A DNA stretch of 64,000 bases from Rhizobiales bacterium UBA3584 (GCA_002375765.1 DFMV01000045.1:7004-71003); one strand, 5' to 3'. Shown: positions 29,828 to 39,250, counted from the first letter of the stretch. The notes: generated by a model not told the origin, from the letters alone. A program made the numbers and translations.

Positions 29828-30592
29828 TTAGTCGAGCCGCATGGGAATACCGGCGGCAGCCATATGCGCCTTGGCCTCGCCGATGGTGAACGTGCCAAAG
29901 TGAAAGATCGAAGCGGCCAGAACAGCAGTCGCGTGGCCCTTTTTGATGCCATCGACAAGGTGATCGAGAGTGCCAACCCCGCCCGAGGCGATAACCGGGA
30001 CTTCCACCGCATCGGCGATGGTACGGGTCAGCTCGAGATCGAAACCGGACTTTGTCCCGTCGCGGTCCATGGAGGTGACCAGCAACTCGCCGGCTCCGCG
30101 CTCGACGGCGCCAATGGCGAATTCCACGGCGTTGAGCCCGGTCGGCTTGCGCCCGCCATGGGTGAAAATTTCCCAGGTGCCCGAGTCGCCGCGTTTGGCG
30201 TCGACCGAAACCACAATGCACTGATTGCCGAACTTGTCGGCGGCCCGCGCCACGAAATCGGGGTCGTTGACCGCAGCGGAATTGATCGAAACCTTATCGG
30301 CGCCGGACAACAGCAGTTTGCGGATATCGTCATTGGAACGCACGCCCCCGCCCACGGTGACCGGCATGAAACAATGCTCGGCCGTGCGCGCCACGACGTC
30401 AAAAATCGTATCGCGGCCTTCGTGGCTGGCGGCGATATCAAGAAAGCACAGCTCGTCGGCTCCCGCCGCATCATAGGCAATGGCCGCTTCGACCGGATCG
30501 CCGGCATCGACAAGATCGACGAAATTGACGCCCTTGACGACGCGGCCGTCCTTGACGTCGAGGCAGGGAATAATACGGGCCTTGAGGGTCAT
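29828..30592 (-). CDS. hisF: Imidazole glycerol phosphate synthase subunit HisF (cyclase)
   Basis: 254 residues, normal length. (Beta/alpha)8 barrel that uses ammonia from HisH to form IGP and AICAR. Catalytic aspartates are in [18 protein letters not shown] and in [13 protein letters not shown]; phosphate loops VTVGGGVRS and ASGGVGT. The ATG at 30592 has AGAGGAG upstream and overlaps by four bases (ATGA) with the stop of a 37-codon mini-ORF that is a degenerate copy of its own 5' end. Confidence 0.97.
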   Translation of the reverse strand: MTLKARIIPCLDVKDGRVVKGVNFVDLVDAGDPVEAAIAYDAAGADELCFLDIAASHEGRDTIFDVVARTAEHCFMPVTVGGGVRSNDDIRKLLLSGADKVSINSAAVNDPDFVARAADKFGNQCIVVSVDAKRGDSGTWEIFTHGGRKPTGLNAVEFAIGAVERGAGELLVTSMDRDGTKSGFDLELTRTIADAVEVPVIASGGVGTLDHLVDGIKKGHATAVLAASIFHFGTFTIGEAKAHMAAAGIPMRLD

Positions 30593-30702
30593 CGGACGCC
30601 CGCTCCTCTTTTGAAATTTGCTGTCCTCGCGGCTGCGCCGCTGCGGGCAAGCCGGGCGTCCCTGACGTCGAGGCAAGGGATGATACGGGCCTTGAGGGTC
30701 AT
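30551..30702 (-). repeat. Partial tandem duplication of the hisF start
   Basis: 42-bp copies at 30551-30592 (true hisF start) and 30661-30702 differ at four positions. The outer copy overlaps the hisA stop in an ATGA junction, as the hisF start would in an undisturbed operon. Confidence 0.85.
30589..30702 (-). pseudogene. 37-codon remnant of a duplicated hisF start
   Basis: The ATG at 30702 overlaps the hisA stop (ATGA). The frame begins with [13 protein letters not shown], identical to HisF residues 1-13, then diverges and ends in a TGA that overlaps the real hisF ATG (ATGA again). It could be translated and could couple hisA to hisF, but it cannot make a barrel. I read it as a duplication scar. 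Confidence 0.7.
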
Positions 30703-31433
30703 GCCGCCTCGCCCTTCAAAAGTGCCAGTGCTTCACGTGAATCAATGCGGCCGTCATAGAGCGCCCGGCCCGAGATCGCGCCTTCGAGAATCTGGGCGTC
30801 GGGCTCGGTCATGCGGCGGATGTCCCCGATGTCGGCCAGACCACCCGAAGCGATGACCGGAATGGATGTGGCCTTGGCCAGTTCCAGCGTCGAGGGCCAG
30901 TTGATGCCCTTCAAAACCCCGTCACGGTCGATATCGGTATAGATGATCGCCGCAACCCCCGCGCCCTCGAAGCGTTGCGCAAGGTCGATGGCCGAGAGTT
31001 CGGAAGTTTCCGCCCAGCCTTCCACGGCCACCTTGCCGCCGCGCGCGTCGATGCCCACGGCAACCCGACCGGGGAACGCCTTGCAAGCGGCCTTGACCAG
31101 TTCGGGATCGCGCACGGCGACGGTGCCGAGAATGACGCGGGCCAGGCCCTTTTCGAGCCAGCTTTCGATATGGGCGAGCTTGCGAATGCCGCCACCGAGC
31201 TGGACCGGGAAATCGACGGCCCTAAGGATTGCCTCCACTGCCGCGCCATTGACGCTTTCACCGGCAAAGGCGCCGTTGAGATCGACGACGTGGAGATATT
31301 CAAACCCCTGATCCTCGAACGCCCTGGCCTGGGCTGCCGGATCATCGTTGAAGACAGTCGCCTGTTCCATGTCGCCAAGCTTGAGGCGCACGCACTGGCC
31401 GTTCTTGAGGTCGATGGCGGGAAACAAAATCAT
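30699..31433 (-). CDS. hisA: ProFAR isomerase (HisA)
   Basis: 244 residues. Amadori isomerisation of the aminoimidazole carboxamide ribotide ProFAR to PRFAR. Barrel with catalytic D8 in [14 protein letters not shown] and the second aspartate in [10 protein letters not shown]; phosphate loops QLGGGIRK and ASGGLAD. The ATG overlaps the stop of the NTF2-like gene. A parS-like site lies within its 3' coding region. Confidence 0.97.
   Translation of the reverse strand: MILFPAIDLKNGQCVRLKLGDMEQATVFNDDPAAQARAFEDQGFEYLHVVDLNGAFAGESVNGAAVEAILRAVDFPVQLGGGIRKLAHIESWLEKGLARVILGTVAVRDPELVKAACKAFPGRVAVGIDARGGKVAVEGWAETSELSAIDLAQRFEGAGVAAIIYTDIDRDGVLKGINWPSTLELAKATSIPVIASGGLADIGDIRRMTEPDAQILEGAISGRALYDGRIDSREALALLKGEAA
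30729..30744. promoter_or_regulatory. parS-like site inside hisA
   Basis: TGCTTCACGTGAATCA, two mismatches to TGTTTCACGTGAAACA. On the coding strand it encodes DSREA near the HisA C-terminus, so it may be coincidental. Confidence 0.35.
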
Positions 31434-31795
31434 GGTGAAACGACCGGGTCCTCAGCGACATGGGGTGGTTCTTCGACGCGGCGGTAGGAATAGACCTTGG
31501 CGTCTCGTATCTCGATTTGAGCGGCGTTGTCTGCCTCGTACTCGACATCGCCGTTGGCGTCGAGCCAGTCGATGTGATGATCGAGCCGCACTGTCAGACC
31601 ATCGGTCCGCATGTCCTTGATCGTAATGCGCATCGGCTCGGCATCAAACCAGTCTGAAACGACCTCATGGCCAACACCGGCACCTTCGGGGCCATAAAAG
31701 GCCACGGCCTCGTGGCACAGGCCGAGAAAGGCATCCTTGTCGCGCCGGGTTATGGCGTCGCACCAGGAGGTGACGATCCGTTCCGGCTCGTCCAT
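31430..31795 (-). CDS. NTF2-like (SnoaL-type) protein in the his operon
   Basis: 121 residues from the ATG at 31795, whose A overlaps the hisH stop (TGATG). A longer version from ATG 31807 (125 residues) overlaps hisH by 13 bases. Predicted cone-shaped NTF2/SnoaL fold: [33 protein letters not shown] is the typical first helix pair and strand (positions 5-37), and the end is [16 protein letters not shown]. No catalytic residues can be assigned. It is coupled to hisH and hisA by overlapping stop/start codons. Not a known histidine enzyme. Confidence 0.8.
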   Translation of the reverse strand: MDEPERIVTSWCDAITRRDKDAFLGLCHEAVAFYGPEGAGVGHEVVSDWFDAEPMRITIKDMRTDGLTVRLDHHIDWLDANGDVEYEADNAAQIEIRDAKVYSYRRVEEPPHVAEDPVVSP

Positions 31796-32445
31796 CAAGG
31801 CGTCCATCCGAGAAAGTTCTCAATGAGCGCCAGGCCAAGTGATTGGCTTTTTTCGGGGTGGAACTGGGTGCCGAAAATGTTGTCGCGACCGACGATGGCC
31901 GTGATCGGACCGCCATAATCGGCGGTGGCGATCACCTCCTCGGGCTTTTCAGCCTTCATGTGATAGGAGTGCACGAAGTAAGCGTGCAGGCCATTTTCGC
32001 CCGTCTCGATGCCTTCAAGAAGGACGTGGGCGCGTGAAACGCTGAGCGTGTTCCAGCCCATATGCGGCACCTTGAGCGCGGGGTCGGACGGCTCGATCTT
32101 TTCAATCGCGCCGGCGATCCAGCCCAGCCCCTTTGTTTCGGTCTTTTCCCGCCCGACGCTGGCCAGAAGCTGCATGCCGACGCAGACGCCAAGGAATGGT
32201 GCACCGCCGGCGATCACCTTTTCGGTCAGCACCTCATGCATGCCGGGCACGGCATCAAGCCCTGCCATGCAATCGGCAAAGGCACCGACGCCGGGCAGGA
32301 CTATCCTGTCGGCGTTGCGGACCAGATCGGCATCGGAGGTGACGATGATTTCGGTTTCGGTTCCTTCGGCGGCGCGGGCAAAAGCCTTTTGCGCCGATTT
32401 GAGATTGCCTGCTCCATAGTCGATGATGGCAACGATCTGGCTCAT
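31795..32445 (-). CDS. hisH: Imidazole glycerol phosphate synthase subunit HisH (glutaminase)
   Basis: 216 residues. Class I glutamine amidotransferase supplying ammonia to HisF. Starts [18 protein letters not shown]; the nucleophile elbow is [11 protein letters not shown] and the His-Glu pair is in [10 protein letters not shown]. The ATG at 32445 overlaps the stop of the DUF2628 gene (ATGA). The reading frame extends upstream to 32583 but only antisense-like sequence is added. Confidence 0.96.
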   Translation of the reverse strand: MSQIVAIIDYGAGNLKSAQKAFARAAEGTETEIIVTSDADLVRNADRIVLPGVGAFADCMAGLDAVPGMHEVLTEKVIAGGAPFLGVCVGMQLLASVGREKTETKGLGWIAGAIEKIEPSDPALKVPHMGWNTLSVSRAHVLLEGIETGENGLHAYFVHSYHMKAEKPEEVIATADYGGPITAIVGRDNIFGTQFHPEKSQSLGLALIENFLGWTP

Positions 32446-32810
32446 TGGCGGGGTCCGTAGGTTTTTTCGAGCCATATCTGCTCGGCGGAGATTGTGCTGT
32501 CGGCGGCCAATTCCCCGCTCGCGATCCAGTTGCGGTTTTCCAGCGCCTGGCCGGCGATGGGCGCGGCCGCAAAGCCGGTCCACAACGCAAAGATCAGATA
32601 GAGCAACACTGAAAGATCATCACCGATATGGGGCGCGAGCACAAAAAGTCCAATCACCACGACGACCCAGAGCACAAGATAGGCAATCGCGCCGCGCGCA
32701 AGGGCCCAGAACGGGGCGAACAGAAAGGCGCCCCAACTGAATTTTTCGGGCAGAACATGAATGGCGTCGGGGCCGTTTTCCGGCTTGGCATAAATAGCAT
32801 AGAGGGTCAT
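32442..32810 (-). CDS. DUF2628 membrane protein in the his operon
   Basis: 122 residues with the DUF2628 pattern: short N-terminal strand, [18 protein letters not shown], then two or three membrane helices to about residue 90 and a charged tail. Function unknown. It lies between hisB and hisH, as in other Rhizobiales, and is coupled to hisH by ATGA. Confidence 0.85.
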   Translation of the reverse strand: MTLYAIYAKPENGPDAIHVLPEKFSWGAFLFAPFWALARGAIAYLVLWVVVVIGLFVLAPHIGDDLSVLLYLIFALWTGFAAAPIAGQALENRNWIASGELAADSTISAEQIWLEKTYGPRQ

Positions 32811-32849
32811 GAGACCGGTCCGTAACGGGGCATTGCCCCAGCCTAGATC

Positions 32850-33446
32850 CTACAACACGCCCTTGGTCGAGGGCACCTGATCGGCCGCGCGGGGGTCGAT
32901 TTCAACCGCCTGACGCAGCGCGCGCGCCAAAGCCTTGAACAGGCTTTCGGCGATATGGTGGTTGTTGTCGCCATAATGGTTTTCGGCGTGCAGCGTGATG
33001 CCGGCATTGATCGCAATGGCCTGGAAAAATTCGCGCACCAGTTCGGTATCGAACGTGCCGATCTTGGGCGAAGTGAACTCCACCCGCCAGACAAGGAACG
33101 CGCGGCCGGACACATCGAGCGCCACGGTCGATTTGGTGCCGTCCATGACCAGATCGCACGCGCCATAGCGCATGATGCCCTTCTTGTCGCCCAGTGCTTC
33201 TTTAAACGCCTGGCCGATGGCAATGCCGACGTCTTCAACGGTGTGATGATCGTCGATGTGCAGATCGCCCCTGGCGTGGATCGCCATGTCGATCAGAGAA
33301 TGGCGCGAAAGCTGGTCGAGCATGTGATCGAAAAAGCCGATCCCGGTTTCGATCTGCCGCACGCCATTGCCATCGAGGTCGACGGCCACGGCGATCTCGG
33401 TCTCGTTGGTCTTGCGATCGAGCTTTGCCTTGCGCATTGGGTTCAT
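32850..33446 (-). CDS. hisB: Imidazoleglycerol-phosphate dehydratase
   Basis: 198 residues, monofunctional. Mn-dependent dehydration of IGP. Metal-binding histidine motifs are [24 protein letters not shown] and [18 protein letters not shown]. First gene of the hisB-DUF2628-hisH-NTF2-hisA-hisF-hisE-coaA operon, divergent from hslV. An alternative ATG three codons downstream exists. Confidence 0.97.
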   Translation of the reverse strand: MNPMRKAKLDRKTNETEIAVAVDLDGNGVRQIETGIGFFDHMLDQLSRHSLIDMAIHARGDLHIDDHHTVEDVGIAIGQAFKEALGDKKGIMRYGACDLVMDGTKSTVALDVSGRAFLVWRVEFTSPKIGTFDTELVREFFQAIAINAGITLHAENHYGDNNHHIAESLFKALARALRQAVEIDPRAADQVPSTKGVL

Positions 33447-33589
33447 CCCCTTGGAAACTCGGGCCTTGCATTAACAGCTTGAAGGGCGCCGGGAAAGCCC
33501 GGCATGGTGCCTTCGCATTGCATTTAGCCCAGCCAATCCTAAATAAAGGCCAACACGCGTTTTTTTGTAAGAGGCATTTCGAGTTTCAC

Positions 33590-34117
33590 ATGACGACAAT
33601 CGTTTCAATACGCAAGGGCAATCAGGTCGTGGTGGCGGGTGACGGACAGGTCTCGCTCGGCCAGACCGTCATGAAGCACTCGGCCAAGAAAGTGCGCCGG
33701 TTGGCAGGCGGTTCGGTGATTGCCGGATTTGCCGGGGCCACAGCCGACGCCTTCACCCTTTCCGAGCGGCTCGAGGCCAAGCTCGAGCAATATCCCGGGC
33801 AATTGATGCGCGCCTGCGTGGAGCTGGCCAAGGACTGGCGCACCGACCGATATCTGCGCCGGCTCGAAGCCATGATGATCGTTGTCGATAAATCCGATTC
33901 GCTGATCCTGACCGGAACGGGGGATGTCTTGTCTCCCGAGGACGGGATCGCCGCCATTGGCTCGGGCGGCAATTATGCCCTTGCCGCAGCCCGCGCCCTG
34001 GTTGACAGCGACAAGAGCGCCGAGGAGATTGCCCGCAAATCCATGGCCATCGCTGCCGACATCTGCGTTTATACCAATGCTGATGTGACCGTCGAAACGC
34101 TCGAGCTTGACTCTTGA
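33590..34117 (+). CDS. hslV: ATP-dependent protease subunit HslV
   Basis: 175 residues. Proteasome-like peptidase of the HslVU complex; after Met removal the N-terminal Thr2 ([20 protein letters not shown]) is the nucleophile. KKVRRLAGG and the [14 protein letters not shown] block are conserved. The ATG at 33590 is decided by this N-terminus; the frame is open much further upstream. HslV is a classic heat-shock protein, but I found no convincing sigma-32 promoter in the 143-bp gap before it. Confidence 0.97.
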   Translation: MTTIVSIRKGNQVVVAGDGQVSLGQTVMKHSAKKVRRLAGGSVIAGFAGATADAFTLSERLEAKLEQYPGQLMRACVELAKDWRTDRYLRRLEAMMIVVDKSDSLILTGTGDVLSPEDGIAAIGSGGNYALAAARALVDSDKSAEEIARKSMAIAADICVYTNADVTVETLELDS

Positions 34118-34620
34118 GCTTTTCGATCCGCCAGATTGGACCTGATGAGGCCGAGGCCTATCGGACCATAAGGCTGATCGCGCTGGACGGTGATCCGGGA
34201 TCGTTTGCCTCCGATGCCGAAACCGAAAGGGCGCGGCCCATCGAATGGTACGCCCAAGGCACAAGGGATGCCGCCATTTTCGTGGCGTTCGCGGACGACC
34301 AACCGGTGGGAATGGCGGGCCTGTTCGTATCCGATCGGCCCAAGACCGGCCATATCGGCACGATTTTCGGGCTCTATGTTCGCCCCGAATACCGACGCAG
34401 CGGGACAGCAGCGGCGCTGATGGACGCCATCATCGCTTACGCCAGGACGGTGGTTCGGCAGGTCCATCTGGGCGTGGCCGTGGACAATTGCGCAGCCCTG
34501 AAACTCTATCATCGGTTCGGGTTCCAGACCTATGGCACCGAGCCGCGCGCCCTTCATGTCGATGGGCGCTTCATCGACGAGCACCTGATGGTGCGGTTTC
34601 TGGATAAAGAAGACAGATAA
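34114..34620 (+). CDS. GNAT family N-acetyltransferase between hslV and hslU
   Basis: 168 residues. GNAT fold with [26 protein letters not shown] (acetyl-CoA loop R-R-S-G-T-A) and the C-terminal [19 protein letters not shown]. The start is TTG, overlapping the hslV stop (TTGA), and its own stop overlaps the hslU start (TAATG), so it must be translated as part of the protease operon. Other Rhizobiales share this insertion. Acceptor unknown. Confidence 0.9.
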   Translation: MSFSIRQIGPDEAEAYRTIRLIALDGDPGSFASDAETERARPIEWYAQGTRDAAIFVAFADDQPVGMAGLFVSDRPKTGHIGTIFGLYVRPEYRRSGTAAALMDAIIAYARTVVRQVHLGVAVDNCAALKLYHRFGFQTYGTEPRALHVDGRFIDEHLMVRFLDKEDR

Positions 34621-35930
34621 TGACCGACAGAAGTTTTTCCCCCCGCGAGATCGTTTCCGAGCTTGACCGCTATATCGTCGGGCAATCGGACGCCAAGCGT
34701 GCCGTGGCCATTGCTCTGCGCAACCGCTGGCGCCGCCAGCAATTGCCCGAGGATATCCGCCGCGAGGTAAGCCCCAAGAACATCCTGATGATCGGGCCAA
34801 CCGGCGTGGGCAAGACCGAAATTTCACGTCGCCTTGCGCGACTGGCCCAAGCGCCGTTCGTCAAGGTCGAAGCCACCAAATTCACCGAGGTGGGTTATGT
34901 CGGCCGTGACGTCGAACAGATGATCCGCGACCTGGTCGAAGCCGGTATCGTGATTCTGAAAGACCGGAAGCGCGCCGAGGTGAAGGCCAAGGCTCATCTC
35001 AATGCCGAGGAGCGGGTGATCGACGCACTGGTGGGGCAATCGGCGACCCCCTCGACGCGCGAGGCGTTCCGCAAAAAGCTGCGCGACAACGAACTCGACG
35101 ACAAGGAAATCGAGATCGAGGTGCCAGCCACTTCGGGCATGCCGATGTTCGATATTCCCGGAATGCCGGGCGCCGGGGCGGGGATGATCAACCTCTCGGA
35201 CATGTTCGGCAAGGCGTTTGGCGGCAAGACGCAGAAGCGCAGCGTCAAGGTCAAGGACAGCTATGAAATTCTCATCAATCAGGAGGCCGACAAGCTGCTC
35301 GATCAGGACAAGATCAATGTCGAGGCGATCGAGCTGGTGGAAAATCACGGCATCGTCTTTATCGACGAGATCGACAAGGTTGCCGCCAAGGAAGGCGGGG
35401 TAACCGGTGGCCCGAGCCGCGAAGGCGTGCAGCGCGATCTGTTGCCACTGATCGAGGGCACCACGGTTTCCACCAAATACGGACCGGTCAACACCGACCA
35501 TATCCTGTTTATCGCCTCGGGTGCCTTCCACGTCTCAAAGCCGTCCGATCTTCTGCCCGAACTTCAGGGCCGGTTGCCCATCCGGGTGGAATTGCGGGCT
35601 TTGACGCGCGAGGATTTCATCAAGATCCTTTCGGACACTGAATATTCCCTGATCCGGCAATACGTGGCGCTGATGGGCACCGAAGGGGTGACGCTCGAAT
35701 TTACGCCCGATGCCATCGAGGAAGTCGCCACTGTCGCGGTGTCGGTCAATTCGAGCGTCGAGAATATCGGCGCGCGACGCCTGCAAACGGTGCTCGAAAA
35801 GCTGGTCGAGGACATTTCGTTCGAAGCGCCAGACAAGGCTGGAACGACGCTGACCATCGATGGCAATCGTGTGCGGGAAACCGTGGGCAAGATGGCCGGC
35901 GATACCGATCTGTCACGCTACATTCTTTAG
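34620..35930 (+). CDS. hslU: ATP-dependent protease ATPase subunit HslU
   Basis: 436 residues. AAA+ unfoldase ring that feeds HslV. N-terminal [37 protein letters not shown] (two adjacent conserved blocks), Walker [10 protein letters not shown], pore loop [11 protein letters not shown], Walker [11 protein letters not shown], and the C-terminal SRYIL tail that docks into HslV. It ends convergent to the DUF6644-like gene with a four-base overlap. Confidence 0.98.
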   Translation: MTDRSFSPREIVSELDRYIVGQSDAKRAVAIALRNRWRRQQLPEDIRREVSPKNILMIGPTGVGKTEISRRLARLAQAPFVKVEATKFTEVGYVGRDVEQMIRDLVEAGIVILKDRKRAEVKAKAHLNAEERVIDALVGQSATPSTREAFRKKLRDNELDDKEIEIEVPATSGMPMFDIPGMPGAGAGMINLSDMFGKAFGGKTQKRSVKVKDSYEILINQEADKLLDQDKINVEAIELVENHGIVFIDEIDKVAAKEGGVTGGPSREGVQRDLLPLIEGTTVSTKYGPVNTDHILFIASGAFHVSKPSDLLPELQGRLPIRVELRALTREDFIKILSDTEYSLIRQYVALMGTEGVTLEFTPDAIEEVATVAVSVNSSVENIGARRLQTVLEKLVEDISFEAPDKAGTTLTIDGNRVRETVGKMAGDTDLSRYIL

Positions 35931-36385
35931 CTGCCACCGAAAAACGCAATGGCGCGACCGGCGAACACAGCCAGGATCCAGAACAGGATCGAGGCTGCCG
36001 CCAAAAGCCGCGTCGTCGCGCTCTCGGGCGCCAGAAGCTTCCGGCCCAGAACGAAAACACCGGCATTGGCGAGCACCAGCCCGATCAGGCCCAGCTTGGT
36101 GAGAAATACCGGATTGCCCGCATATTGGGATGGCCGGACGGAAAACAGCAGGGCGCCGGTTGTCACCGCGACGCCGAGCGCTCCAATAGCCACAGGACGC
36201 AACACGGCGATGGCCGCTCCGAGCGGGACCCGGCGTCCGGCGCCCAGCACGCGGGGATCCATGAGCAGCGCGCTGGTCACCAGCATGCCGAGCGAAAGGA
36301 TATGGAGCCCATTGACGATCGGATAGGCGAAAATATCGCGCCGCAGATAGTTGGCCAGCGCGAGATTTTCGATTGCCTCGAGCAT
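35927..36385 (-). CDS. DUF6644-like integral membrane protein
   Basis: 152 residues with four predicted membrane helices and [21 protein letters not shown] near the N-terminus, a pattern seen in small cytochrome-b561/CopD-like membrane proteins now filed as DUF6644. The histidine in this first helix and the partner DUF6152 protein suggest a redox or metal-related role, but that is inference. ATG at 36385 chosen; the upstream extension lacks hydrophobic pattern. Confidence 0.7.
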   Translation of the reverse strand: MLEAIENLALANYLRRDIFAYPIVNGLHILSLGMLVTSALLMDPRVLGAGRRVPLGAAIAVLRPVAIGALGVAVTTGALLFSVRPSQYAGNPVFLTKLGLIGLVLANAGVFVLGRKLLAPESATTRLLAAASILFWILAVFAGRAIAFFGGS

Positions 36386-36392
36386 ATCGTGC

Positions 36393-36785
36393 TTACTGGT
36401 CGAGCTCGGCGGCGAATTGGGGATAAACGTCGTAAGTCGCATCGCCGATCATAAGCCGGACGGCTTTCATGCGGTATTCGGCCTCATCGGTGGACCGGTG
36501 GCCATGGGCGACAACTGTGTCGCCAATCGCCACCACCGTCTCGTCGAAGCCCGACGCCAGGGTCCGCCCGACAGGGGCCAGTTCGACTGTCCAGTCAGTC
36601 TCGCCATCGTTGAGAGTGAGGGTAGGGTGCGGTTGGCCGATATAGAGATCGGTCAATGTCCCTTCGAGCTCGAAAAACTCTTCGCTTGTCCAGCCCCAGC
36701 CATGATGGGCGAAAGCGGGAAGGGCAACACAGACCGACAGGGCCGTACCAAGGGCAAAAAGCGTGCGGCGTGAAACAATCGACAT
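36393..36785 (-). CDS. DUF6152-like secreted protein
   Basis: 130 residues. Signal peptide at about 1-26, cleaved after AFA, so the mature protein begins HHGWGWTSEEFFELEGTL. The short HHGW start and the strand-rich remainder are typical of the DUF6152 family of periplasmic proteins; the N-terminal histidines could bind copper (inference). The stop lies seven bases before the DUF6644-like start, so these two probably form an operon. Confidence 0.75.
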   Translation of the reverse strand: MSIVSRRTLFALGTALSVCVALPAFAHHGWGWTSEEFFELEGTLTDLYIGQPHPTLTLNDGETDWTVELAPVGRTLASGFDETVVAIGDTVVAHGHRSTDEAEYRMKAVRLMIGDATYDVYPQFAAELDQ

Positions 36786-36877
36786 GGCGGAACACCCCTT
36801 GAACGCGAGCAGGCCTGAAACTGTGCAGCGACAATGTGGCACAGGCAAGGACGCCGGACTCCGACACATCCTCAGGG

Positions 36878-37249
36878 TCAGGGCTTGCTGCGGACTGCGC
36901 GGCGCATCACTTCGTCGCGCACTGCCTTCATGTCCTCAGGGGTCAGACGGGCGATCTCCCGGCCCAGCACATTGGTCAATTCGGTTGCCTCGGGTGCCAT
37001 GCCGGACGTGTCGATGGTCATTTTGGGGTCTGAAATCTCGGCCAGGCGCTGGATTTCCTCGGCTTCGTCCCAGATGACGTTGAAATAGGCGATGATGCGC
37101 TGCACCATGAACCATGTGGGCTTGCCGCGCTTGCCGTGCTCAAGCGCCGAGAGATAGGCGCTCGACACGTTGAGGGCCTTGGCCATGTCTTTGAGCGCAA
37201 TGGAACGTTCGGCACGCAGCTTGCGCAATTTGGCGCCAAGCGGGGTCAC
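36878..37249 (-). CDS. XRE-family transcriptional regulator
   Basis: 123 residues. Residues 5-60 form a Cro/CI helix-turn-helix (SIALKDMAKALNVSSAYLSALEHGKRGKP). The remainder (WFMVQRIIAYFNVIWDEAEEIQRLAE) is helical with no known ligand domain. The GTG start at 37249 overlaps the smr stop (GTGA), so it is translationally coupled to smr. The smr-HTH pairing is conserved in Rhizobiales; target unknown. Confidence 0.9.
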   Translation of the reverse strand: MTPLGAKLRKLRAERSIALKDMAKALNVSSAYLSALEHGKRGKPTWFMVQRIIAYFNVIWDEAEEIQRLAEISDPKMTIDTSGMAPEATELTNVLGREIARLTPEDMKAVRDEVMRRAVRSKP

Positions 37250-37857
37250 ATCTGCCTCCTGCGTTTGAGCCGGACATAGAGCGCGCCACCACCGCCATGG
37301 CTTTGATGGGCAGGATCGATGCCCGCCACCATAGGGGCCAGATTTGTCGCATTGAGCCAGAGCGGCACCATTTCGCGCAGCACGCCCTTTTGCTCGAGCT
37401 GCAGGTAGCCGGTCTTTTTGATCCCCTTGCCGGTTATGACCAGAACCGTCCGGTCTCCACGCGCCGCACGGGCGGGGATGAACCTTTCAAGCGCCAGGCG
37501 CGCCTGGTCCTGGGTCATGCCATGCAGATCAAGAGTTGCATCGATCGGTTCATGCCCGCGCGCCAGCCGGCGCTTGAGATTGGGCTCGATCGATTTTTCC
37601 GATGCGGGAATCTTCGAAGCAGCGATCATCGGCTGGACCGAGGGCAGGGGCGGACGCGCAAAGCGGGGCGATGTATCGCGCGGTTTACCAGAATCGGGTT
37701 CCTCGCCGGCCCTCTCGAGCGCTTCGAGCAGGGCCTTGGGGTCGGAACTCTTGCGGCGCAAGAGAGGATCGACGGTGTTGCCCACCGCATTCCAGAGATG
37801 CCAGTCACGCACCGGCCCGGGCTTTTTGGAGCGAGGACCGGGCGGTTTGCGCGCCAT
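37246..37857 (-). CDS. Smr domain protein
   Basis: 203 residues. A basic, disordered N-terminal half (ARKPPGPRSKKPGPVRDW) and a C-terminal Smr domain with TLDLHGMTQDQARLAL, VLVITGKGIKK and the HQSHGGGGALYVRLKRR ending. Smr domains are nicking or RNA-cleaving modules related to the C-terminus of MutS2. No MutS part is present. Coupled to the downstream HTH gene. Confidence 0.92.
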   Translation of the reverse strand: MARKPPGPRSKKPGPVRDWHLWNAVGNTVDPLLRRKSSDPKALLEALERAGEEPDSGKPRDTSPRFARPPLPSVQPMIAASKIPASEKSIEPNLKRRLARGHEPIDATLDLHGMTQDQARLALERFIPARAARGDRTVLVITGKGIKKTGYLQLEQKGVLREMVPLWLNATNLAPMVAGIDPAHQSHGGGGALYVRLKRRRQM

Positions 37858-37877
37858 GGCGGACCGGCCTTTCGGCT

Positions 37878-38594
37878 CTATTCGAGATCGTTGGTCGCGA
37901 CCAGCTTCCAGTTGGGGTCGCGCGAGCGCGTGTTGCGCATGAAGGTCCATTCGTCGGCGATTGCCACGACCTGGCCCGGCGTGCCCTCGACAATTTCGCC
38001 CTCGCGATCCTTGGTGATCGAGACCACTTCGGCATCGATTCTGAGGGTCACGACCGCGTTGCGCTTGTCGAGTTCGGCTTCGACAAATTCGATATTGGAG
38101 AGGCCCACAAAGGTGAAATCGACGGTATGACCGGCCGCTTCGCGCTCGGTTATCGCGGTGTCGAAGCTGTCGTAAACATCCTTGTCGAGCAGCATTTTGA
38201 GGGTCTTGCGGTCGCCAGAGGCGTAGGCCGAGACGATCATCTCGTAGGCTGATTTGGCGCCTTCGAGGAACTGCTTGGGCGAGAAAGCCGGATCAGCCGC
38301 CACGATGGCGCGCAGGCCGTTTTCGATTTCGGGCTTGCCGCCCCCCAGTTTTTCGATCTCGGCTTCAAGCTTGCGCTGCTGGCGTTCGGCTTCCTCTGCG
38401 TCCTGAGGATTGCGGCGCGGCATCGGAACCACCGTGTCGTCATTGTCCGATTTGGTGCGCGAGATCGAGTCGTAACGCGCCGAGGGTGGCCGCTCGTTGC
38501 CCGTACGGGTGCCCAGAACCGAGCGCAGACGCAGGAGCACCACGATGGCCACCACGATGACGATAAGGGTGGGAAAGTCGAGAAATTCGCCCAT
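37878..38594 (-). CDS. Tim44/TimA-like inner-membrane protein
   Basis: 238 residues. One membrane anchor at residues 8-28 (TLIVIVVAIVVLLRLRSVLG), a linker rich in charge, and a C-terminal Tim44-like domain of NTF2 fold (FLEGAKSAYEMIVSAYASGD; DKDVYDSFDTAITERE; ADEWTFMRNTRSRDPNWKLV). Bacterial TimA is related to the mitochondrial import motor protein Tim44; its bacterial function is not settled. In rhizobia a mltA gene usually follows; here smr is 20 bp downstream and mltA is absent. Confidence 0.9.
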   Translation of the reverse strand: MGEFLDFPTLIVIVVAIVVLLRLRSVLGTRTGNERPPSARYDSISRTKSDNDDTVVPMPRRNPQDAEEAERQQRKLEAEIEKLGGGKPEIENGLRAIVAADPAFSPKQFLEGAKSAYEMIVSAYASGDRKTLKMLLDKDVYDSFDTAITEREAAGHTVDFTFVGLSNIEFVEAELDKRNAVVTLRIDAEVVSITKDREGEIVEGTPGQVVAIADEWTFMRNTRSRDPNWKLVATNDLE

Positions 38595-38720
38595 GAGTGA
38601 AATTCTGGCTCCAAAATGAATGGTTCTGTCCACCACCCGATCCGTGACACGTATGGTCAAGCGCGGATTCCTGGCGGTTCGCAATCTGGTTGTCGTGACC
38701 TATATATATGCAAACGCGCC

Positions 38721-38738
38721 CTGCAAACCAGTTTGCAG
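38721..38738. promoter_or_regulatory. Perfect palindrome in the timA/fxsA divergent promoter region
   Basis: CTGCAAAC-CA-GTTTGCAG: two perfect 8-bp arms with a 2-bp centre, preceded by a TATATATATGCAAAC stretch that repeats the half-site. Candidate operator for a dimeric regulator. Confidence 0.45.
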
Positions 38739-38821
38739 TGGCATTATTGTGATCGAGAGGTTTGGCCGACATGGTGTTGCGTGCCGGCGGGCCTTCTCAA
38801 ACGAGCAGGAGATCGCTCCGC

Positions 38822-39250
38822 GTGGGACGTTTCATTCTTCTTGGATTTTTGCTGTTGCCGTTTCTCGAGATCGCCGGATTCATCTGGGTGGGGGGACAGA
38901 TCGGTATCCTTTCGACCCTCGGCGCCATTGTCCTGACGGCGGTGGCCGGTATCTTCATTGTGCGCTGGCAGGGGCTGGGCATGGTGATGGACAGCAGGGC
39001 CATGATGGCGCGGGGTGAAATGCCCCAACGCCAGTTCGCCGAAATGATGATGATCGCCGCGGCCGGCCTGTTTCTGCTGATTCCGGGTTTCATCACCGAC
39101 GCCGTCGGATTCGCGCTGCTCATTCCGCCTGTCCGGCACTGGCTTTACGGGCTGATGAGCCGGAACATGGTGGTGGTGACCACCTATAGGCCCTCCCAAC
39201 CTGGCCCGGCATACAAATCGATCGAGCTTGACGACGACGACTACCGCTAA
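38822..39250 (+). CDS. fxsA: FxsA family membrane protein
   Basis: 142 residues from GTG 38822. FxsA is a small cytoplasmic-membrane protein first linked to exclusion of phage T7 in E. coli. N-terminal FILLGFLLLPFLEIAGFIWVGG and the second block LIPGFITDAVGFALLIPPVR are diagnostic. AGGAG 10 nt upstream supports the GTG; an ATG at 38771 would add 17 polar residues unlike the family. It is divergent from the timA-like gene. Confidence 0.88.
   Translation: MGRFILLGFLLLPFLEIAGFIWVGGQIGILSTLGAIVLTAVAGIFIVRWQGLGMVMDSRAMMARGEMPQRQFAEMMMIAAAGLFLLIPGFITDAVGFALLIPPVRHWLYGLMSRNMVVVTTYRPSQPGPAYKSIELDDDDYR

Noticed and set aside
30593..30676. N-terminal extension of hisF to 30676
   Set aside because: It reads the duplicated segment in another frame; the [13 protein letters not shown] start at 30592 is the conserved one.
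33447..33589. Sigma-32 promoter of hslV
   Set aside because: CTTG-type elements in the gap lack a matching CYTATNT at 17-18 bp; best candidate has two or more mismatches.
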